A stretch of 10,744 nucleotides of DNA from Planctomicrobium sp. GTDB taxonomy: Bacteria > Planctomycetota > Planctomycetia > Planctomycetales > Planctomycetaceae. Position numbers and translations under genes: made by a program. The notes beneath the pieces were generated by a model that was not told where the DNA came from, searched no databases, and saw only the letters and a program-made list of their open reading frames with translations. Below, in pieces: positions 6,974 through 10,744 of this stretch. Position 1 is the first letter of the stretch. Each line of letters starts with the position of its first letter. The stretch is from NCBI GenBank assembly GCA_029259835.1, contig JAJDEL010000129.1, positions 1-10,744 of the forward strand, read 5' to 3'.

Positions 6974-7436
6974 ATGGTTCAACGACAAACGATGTGCGCC
7001 TTTGATTTCGGTGCGACATTCGACTGCCTCTTTTTTACTTTTAATGGTGATGATGCTCCTCGAAGAGCTTGTGATCCTTGCTGCTTTTGGCGTAGGCGAA
7101 GAGCTCGAGGATTTCTTCTTTCGTCAGATTGTTCAGAAGTCTTGCTGGCATGAGTGAGAAATCTGACTTCTTTTGGGCTTCAATCTAACCTTCATCTTGT
7201 TCAGTGTCGGTTTGTCTTGTGCGAGGGGATCGATCACGGCACTGACTGTTCGTCAGCGATCCACTGAATGGGCGTGTTGGAACAGCGAACATGAGTTGCA
7301 ACCAGAACAAGATTAAACTACGCAACGGAAAGAGCTGCGCGTGTTCGCATCCTCTACTTGATTTTTCTAAGATGCCCGTCGCTCTTATAGCGATGTGACT
7401 ATCATATATCGATATTCGAATCTCTCTGGAAAATTG
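6974..7436. other. intergenic stretch before the large dehydrogenase gene
   Basis: The left part contains the decayed gene end at 7041-7237. Closer to the large gene are a small stem tcgct-cttat-agcga (7379-7393) and a perfect 10-base palindrome atatcgatat (7406-7415), 21 bases before the ATG. GGA at 7428-7430 could serve as a weak ribosome binding site for the ATG at 7437. I could not fix a promoter: the best -35-like TTGATT (7358-7363) is too far from the TATAGC-like element near 7386. Confidence 0.4.
7041..7237 (-). pseudogene. decayed C-terminal end of a planctomycete heme-binding dehydrogenase-type protein
   Basis: Read on the minus strand, 7184-7041 translates to a segment with 'LMPARLLNNLTKEEILELF' followed by 'AYAKSSKDHKLFEEHHHH' and a TAA stop. 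This closely resembles the end of PVC-type heme-binding or membrane-bound dehydrogenase proteins, which typically finish with 'S-MP-x-LLN-LT-x-EEILDLLAY' just after a heme domain. A TAG lies immediately upstream in that frame (7187-7185). In another frame 7237-7187 gives 'VIDPLAQDKPTLNKMKV', the sort of segment expected just before it, and that frame in turn meets a stop further upstream. I see no intact gene body, CxxCH site or start. A frameshifted, truncated remnant is the best explanation; a genuine 36-codon gene from the ATG at 7151 is much less likely. Confidence 0.6.
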
Positions 7437-10400
7437 ATGACTGATCTTAAATCTTCACCTGAGTCGCTGTTCAAATTATTTCGTGGTCGGTCGCTGCAGC
7501 GCAGCGGGATCGTGCAATGTATATTGTTCGGAGTTCTGTTTGGTTCTTTGTTTCTTGCGCCGCTGAGTTTCGGGCAAAAACCGAAGATCGCTCAAAAAGC
7601 TCCAAAGAAACGTGTGAAGGCTGATTCGAAACTGGTTGATGCGAAGAACATCAAAACCGAAAATGCGGAGCCGGCGAAAGATCCAGAGTTCGCGCAGTAT
7701 GGGATCTATGAGAACAAAGCTCCCAGAGCAGCGAAGGTCGAGCAGATTGAAACGTCGCTGCCGCTGAAGCTCTCTCCAAACTCTCGAATTGCCCTGGTCG
7801 GGAATACTCTCTTTGATCGTGCCCGACACTTCGGGCACTTTGAGTCGTTGCTGCATCAAATGTTTCCGAAGCACAATCTTGTGGTTCGGAACCTCTCCTG
7901 GTCGGCAGATGAAATCACTCAGCAGCCGCGACCGGACAACTTCGCCGATCTCCAGCAGCATCTCACTTACGAAAAGATCGACATCATTTTCGCAGCGTAC
8001 GGATTCAACGAATCCTTCGCTGGTGAAGCAGGGCTTGCTGAATTTCGAAAGCAACTGACTGATTTCGTAAAGAACCTGAAATCGAATGCTTACAATGGGA
8101 AAACGGCGCCGCAACTGGTTCTGCTTTCTCCGACAGCGAATGAAAACATTACAGGCGTCGCAGCTGCGGATCTCAACAACGCGCGGCTTGAAATGTACAC
8201 GAATGTAATGAAAGAAGTTGCGGCCGCTGAGAAAGTTGGTTTCGTCGATCTCTTCACTCCGACGCTGCAACGGATGGAAAGTACAGCGGATGATTTGACG
8301 ATCAATGGTTGCCACTTGAATGAAACCGGGTATCAACACTTTGCCGCGAATCTCATGCGCAGCTTGATTGGCACCGAGCCGCCTGCGGTTAACGAAGAGA
8401 TTCGTCGTGTCGTGATTGACAAAAGCAGGCAATACTTCCGTCGCTATCGACCGCTGAATACTTTCTATTACACCGGTGGTCGGAATCAGGCGTACGGGTA
8501 TCTCGACTTTCTTCCAGCGATGAAGAATTTCGAAACGATGGTCGACAACCGCGAGCAACGCATTTGGAATCTGGCACAGGGCGCAGACGTTCCCGCCAAA
8601 ATTGATGACTCAAACATGATCGTCATGCCGGACACGAGCCAAAGCCGGGGAGCGAATGAATGGATGTCCGCCGCTGATGAGCAGAAAGCTTTCGATATTG
8701 ATCCTCGATTCGAAGTGAATCTGTTTGCTGGCGAAGAAGAGTTCCCTGACCTTGCCGCGCCGATTCAGATGCGTTGGGATTCACGCGGTCGATTGTGGGT
8801 CAGCTGCTCGACGACATATCCACATGTTTATCCTGGTGCTGAACCGAACGACAAACTGATCATTCTCGAAGATACCGACGGTGATGGGACCGCGGACAAA
8901 TCGACTGTTTTTGCTGATGATTTGCACATTCCGCTATCGTTTGCGTTTGGCGATGGTGGCGTGTACGTCTCCGACATGCCAGCGCTGACTTTCCTGAAAG
9001 ACACAGACGGCGACGGCAAAGCCGACGTGCGAGAGCGTTTGCTCACAGGCTTCGGGACTGAGGATTCGCACCATGCGTTGCATGATTTCGTCTGGACTCC
9101 GGATGGTGATCTCATTTTTCGGGAGTCGATTTTTCATCACACGCAGGTTGAGACTCCGTACGGTCCAGTGAGACAACAAAACAGCGGTTGGTTTCGATAT
9201 GAACCTGCTCAGAAACGATTGACGAGCTTCGGTACCTATCACAGCACGAATCCATGGGGAGTGACGTTCGATGATTGGGGGCAACACATGGCGAGCCATC
9301 CGGTGTACGCCGAAGCGTTCCATTCTCTCGACCCGCCATACCCAACTCAGCATCCAAAACCGGCAGGGCTGAGAGCTTACTCCGGAACCTGTGGGCAAGA
9401 ATTCGTGGACTTCGATACCTTTCCTAAGGAGTTGCAAGGACATTTTATCAAAGCTCGATACAAGCCGACGAATCGAATCGAAATCCATAAGTGGGTTGAG
9501 AGCGATTTTGGTTACGATGAGGAATACGTCAGCGATCTCATCTTCTCCAGAAACTTGAGTTTCATCCCTGTCGACTTGGGCTACGGTCCACGAGGAGCGA
9601 TGTACATCTGCGACTGGTACAACCCAATCAAAGGACATGCTCAATATTCGTTACGCGACGACCGTCGCGATCGGCACTCCGGACGCATTTGGCGAATCAC
9701 TGCTAAAGAGAAACCGTTGCAAGAGCCGGTCAATTTCGAAGAGGCGTCTGTTCCGGAGTTGCTCGACATGTTGAAGCGCCCAGAGTACCGCGTTCGGTAC
9801 TGGGCGAAGCGAGAATTGCGGGGGCGCGAAGTGAAGCAAGTTGAGGCGGCACTCAATTCATGGGTGACGAAACTCGATGCTTCCGATCCAAGATTCAGAC
9901 ATCATCAACTCGAAGCCGTTTGGCTCTATCGTGGGATTGGTGCCATTCGCATTGATTTGCTCCGTGAATTACTGAATTGTGAAGATCACCACGCACGCGC
10001 GGCGGCGACGCATCAACTTCGGTACTGGCATTCCGAGGCTCCTGATGCCGTAGAACTGTTGCGGGCATCGATGAACGACCCAAACGGCATCGTCCGAATG
10101 CAGGCAGCGATTGCCGCCAGTTATCTTGGAACACAAGAGGCATTCTTCGTATTACAAGATGTCCTGAAGCATCCGCGTGAGGGTCACCTTGCTTATGCAA
10201 TTGTCTGTGCATTCGGATCTCACACGATGCGAAAGTATTGGGAGAGTGATAAAAATTCTGATATCGCGAAGCTTCTCAAACAGGCAAGCCGTAATCAAAA
10301 ACTGAAAGAGCCAGCACCTGGAGCGAAGGAATCCCAATTCGATAGCCAGACCGGTCTCAAAACAGTTCGTATTAGCTGTGTCCCGGAGCGGATGAAGTTC

Positions 10401-10744
10401 AGTCTGGAACGGATCGATGTCAAACCGGGGCAACCACTGAAGATTGTGTTCGTCAATCCCGATGCGACTGATCACAATCTACTCGTCATCAAACCTGGTA
10501 CGCTGGCAGAAGTCGGCATGGCAGCGAATGAGATGGCGAAAAATCCGAAGAATGCGAACTCAAACTTTCATCCATCGGACAAGAAACATCTGGTGCTGCA
10601 AGCCTCACCGATGATTGGTCCGACTCGAAAGAAACAGGTCCATGTATTGCGATTTGTTGTGCCGGCAGAACCTGGGATTTATCCATATGTGTTTACGTTC
10701 ACAGTTCACTGGGTCATTATGAATGGGCGTATTGTTGTTGCGCT
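7437..10744 (+). CDS. large secreted SGNH-dehydrogenase-HEAT-azurin fusion protein (3' end outside the window)
   Basis: The frame is open from ATG 7437 to the edge (1102 codons). A signal sequence has a hydrophobic core at about 25-46 with likely cleavage near Gly46/Gln47. A Lys/Ala-rich linker follows. An SGNH-hydrolase-like domain (about 115-320) keeps Asn191 in 'GFNE' and His293 in 'NGCHLN', but the block I Ser is absent ('VGNT', 121-124) and the usual Asp before His is Asn290, so hydrolase activity is doubtful. A planctomycete membrane-bound dehydrogenase domain of the glucose/sorbosone dehydrogenase-like beta-propeller type covers about 425-755, with 'EDTDGDGTADK' and 'KDTDGDGKADV' calcium-like loops. 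HEAT-like helical repeats occupy about 771-935. An azurin-like cupredoxin domain (about 975-1102) keeps His1013 ('TDHN'), His1091 and Met1095, but Phe1086 replaces the copper-ligand Cys. No CxxCH heme site is seen. Family members are thought to act in periplasmic carbohydrate oxidation; the substrate is unknown. Confidence 0.88.
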   Translation, partial: MTDLKSSPESLFKLFRGRSLQRSGIVQCILFGVLFGSLFLAPLSFGQKPKIAQKAPKKRVKADSKLVDAKNIKTENAEPAKDPEFAQYGIYENKAPRAAKVEQIETSLPLKLSPNSRIALVGNTLFDRARHFGHFESLLHQMFPKHNLVVRNLSWSADEITQQPRPDNFADLQQHLTYEKIDIIFAAYGFNESFAGEAGLAEFRKQLTDFVKNLKSNAYNGKTAPQLVLLSPTANENITGVAAADLNNARLEMYTNVMKEVAAAEKVGFVDLFTPTLQRMESTADDLTINGCHLNETGYQHFAANLMRSLIGTEPPAVNEEIRRVVIDKSRQYFRRYRPLNTFYYTGGRNQAYGYLDFLPAMKNFETMVDNREQRIWNLAQGADVPAKIDDSNMIVMPDTSQSRGANEWMSAADEQKAFDIDPRFEVNLFAGEEEFPDLAAPIQMRWDSRGRLWVSCSTTYPHVYPGAEPNDKLIILEDTDGDGTADKSTVFADDLHIPLSFAFGDGGVYVSDMPALTFLKDTDGDGKADVRERLLTGFGTEDSHHALHDFVWTPDGDLIFRESIFHHTQVETPYGPVRQQNSGWFRYEPAQKRLTSFGTYHSTNPWGVTFDDWGQHMASHPVYAEAFHSLDPPYPTQHPKPAGLRAYSGTCGQEFVDFDTFPKELQGHFIKARYKPTNRIEIHKWVESDFGYDEEYVSDLIFSRNLSFIPVDLGYGPRGAMYICDWYNPIKGHAQYSLRDDRRDRHSGRIWRITAKEKPLQEPVNFEEASVPELLDMLKRPEYRVRYWAKRELRGREVKQVEAALNSWVTKLDASDPRFRHHQLEAVWLYRGIGAIRIDLLRELLNCEDHHARAAATHQLRYWHSEAPDAVELLRASMNDPNGIVRMQAAIAASYLGTQEAFFVLQDVLKHPREGHLAYAIVCAFGSHTMRKYWESDKNSDIAKLLKQASRNQKLKEPAPGAKESQFDSQTGLKTVRISCVPERMKFSLERIDVKPGQPLKIVFVNPDATDHNLLVIKPGTLAEVGMAANEMAKNPKNANSNFHPSDKKHLVLQASPMIGPTRKKQVHVLRFVVPAEPGIYPYVFTFTVHWVIMNGRIVVA

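Noticed and set aside
6924..7157. A 77-codon plus-strand frame after the DUF1559 gene
   Set aside because: It runs through the terminator hairpin and its remainder is the complement of the dehydrogenase gene remnant.
7476..8558. A 360-codon open frame on the minus strand
   Set aside because: It lies entirely antisense to the large plus-strand gene, whose protein shows clear domains throughout this stretch. Its own translation is rich in Arg, Phe and Leu without recognisable motifs, typical of a shadow frame.
8934..9644. A 236-codon open frame on the minus strand
   Set aside because: It is antisense to the well-conserved dehydrogenase domain and shows no family features.

Overview
The window most likely comes from a member of the Planctomycetota. 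The evidence is a DUF1559-type protein with a prepilin leader, a very large secreted planctomycete-style 'membrane-bound dehydrogenase' with fused SGNH-like, HEAT-like and azurin-like parts, a Tat-exported sugar-isomerase-like TIM barrel, and an rpsD gene standing alone outside a ribosomal protein operon. GC content looks moderate by eye. There are no tRNA or rRNA genes, no CRISPR array and no insertion sequence that I can recognise.

Layout. Positions 111-938 (+) hold a secreted all-beta-looking protein of unknown function. It converges, with a gap of only 13 bases, on a block of four minus-strand genes. Reading that block in its own direction, it starts with a CtBP/phosphoglycerate-dehydrogenase-like oxidoreductase (5021-4029). 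Next comes rpsD (3839-3231), with a promoter candidate upstream and a strong intrinsic terminator downstream. Then come a Tat-exported xylose-isomerase-like TIM-barrel protein (3104-2133) and, 47 bases further on, the adenine glycosylase gene mutY (2085-952). From 5022 to 5733 there is a gene-poor gap with an inverted, partly tandem repeat of 'aaatctgtgtc/ctgcgaaatctgc' type and three adjacent small hairpins. A pilin-like DUF1559 gene follows (5734-6909, +) with its own terminator. The gap 6910-7436 holds a decayed minus-strand fragment that resembles the C-terminal end of planctomycete heme-binding dehydrogenase proteins. From 7437 to the window edge runs one uninterrupted plus-strand gene of at least 1102 codons, cut off by the edge.

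The genes do not form one obvious pathway. They mix housekeeping functions (DNA repair, 30S ribosome, NAD-dependent dehydrogenase) with exported proteins typical of planctomycetes (carbohydrate- or redox-related). I found no convincing new multi-gene system. The most notable signals are the loss of the copper-ligand cysteine in the azurin-like domain of the last gene, through three clustered changes that each need only a G-to-T or C-to-A transversion, the dehydrogenase pseudogene remnant, and the intergenic repeat.
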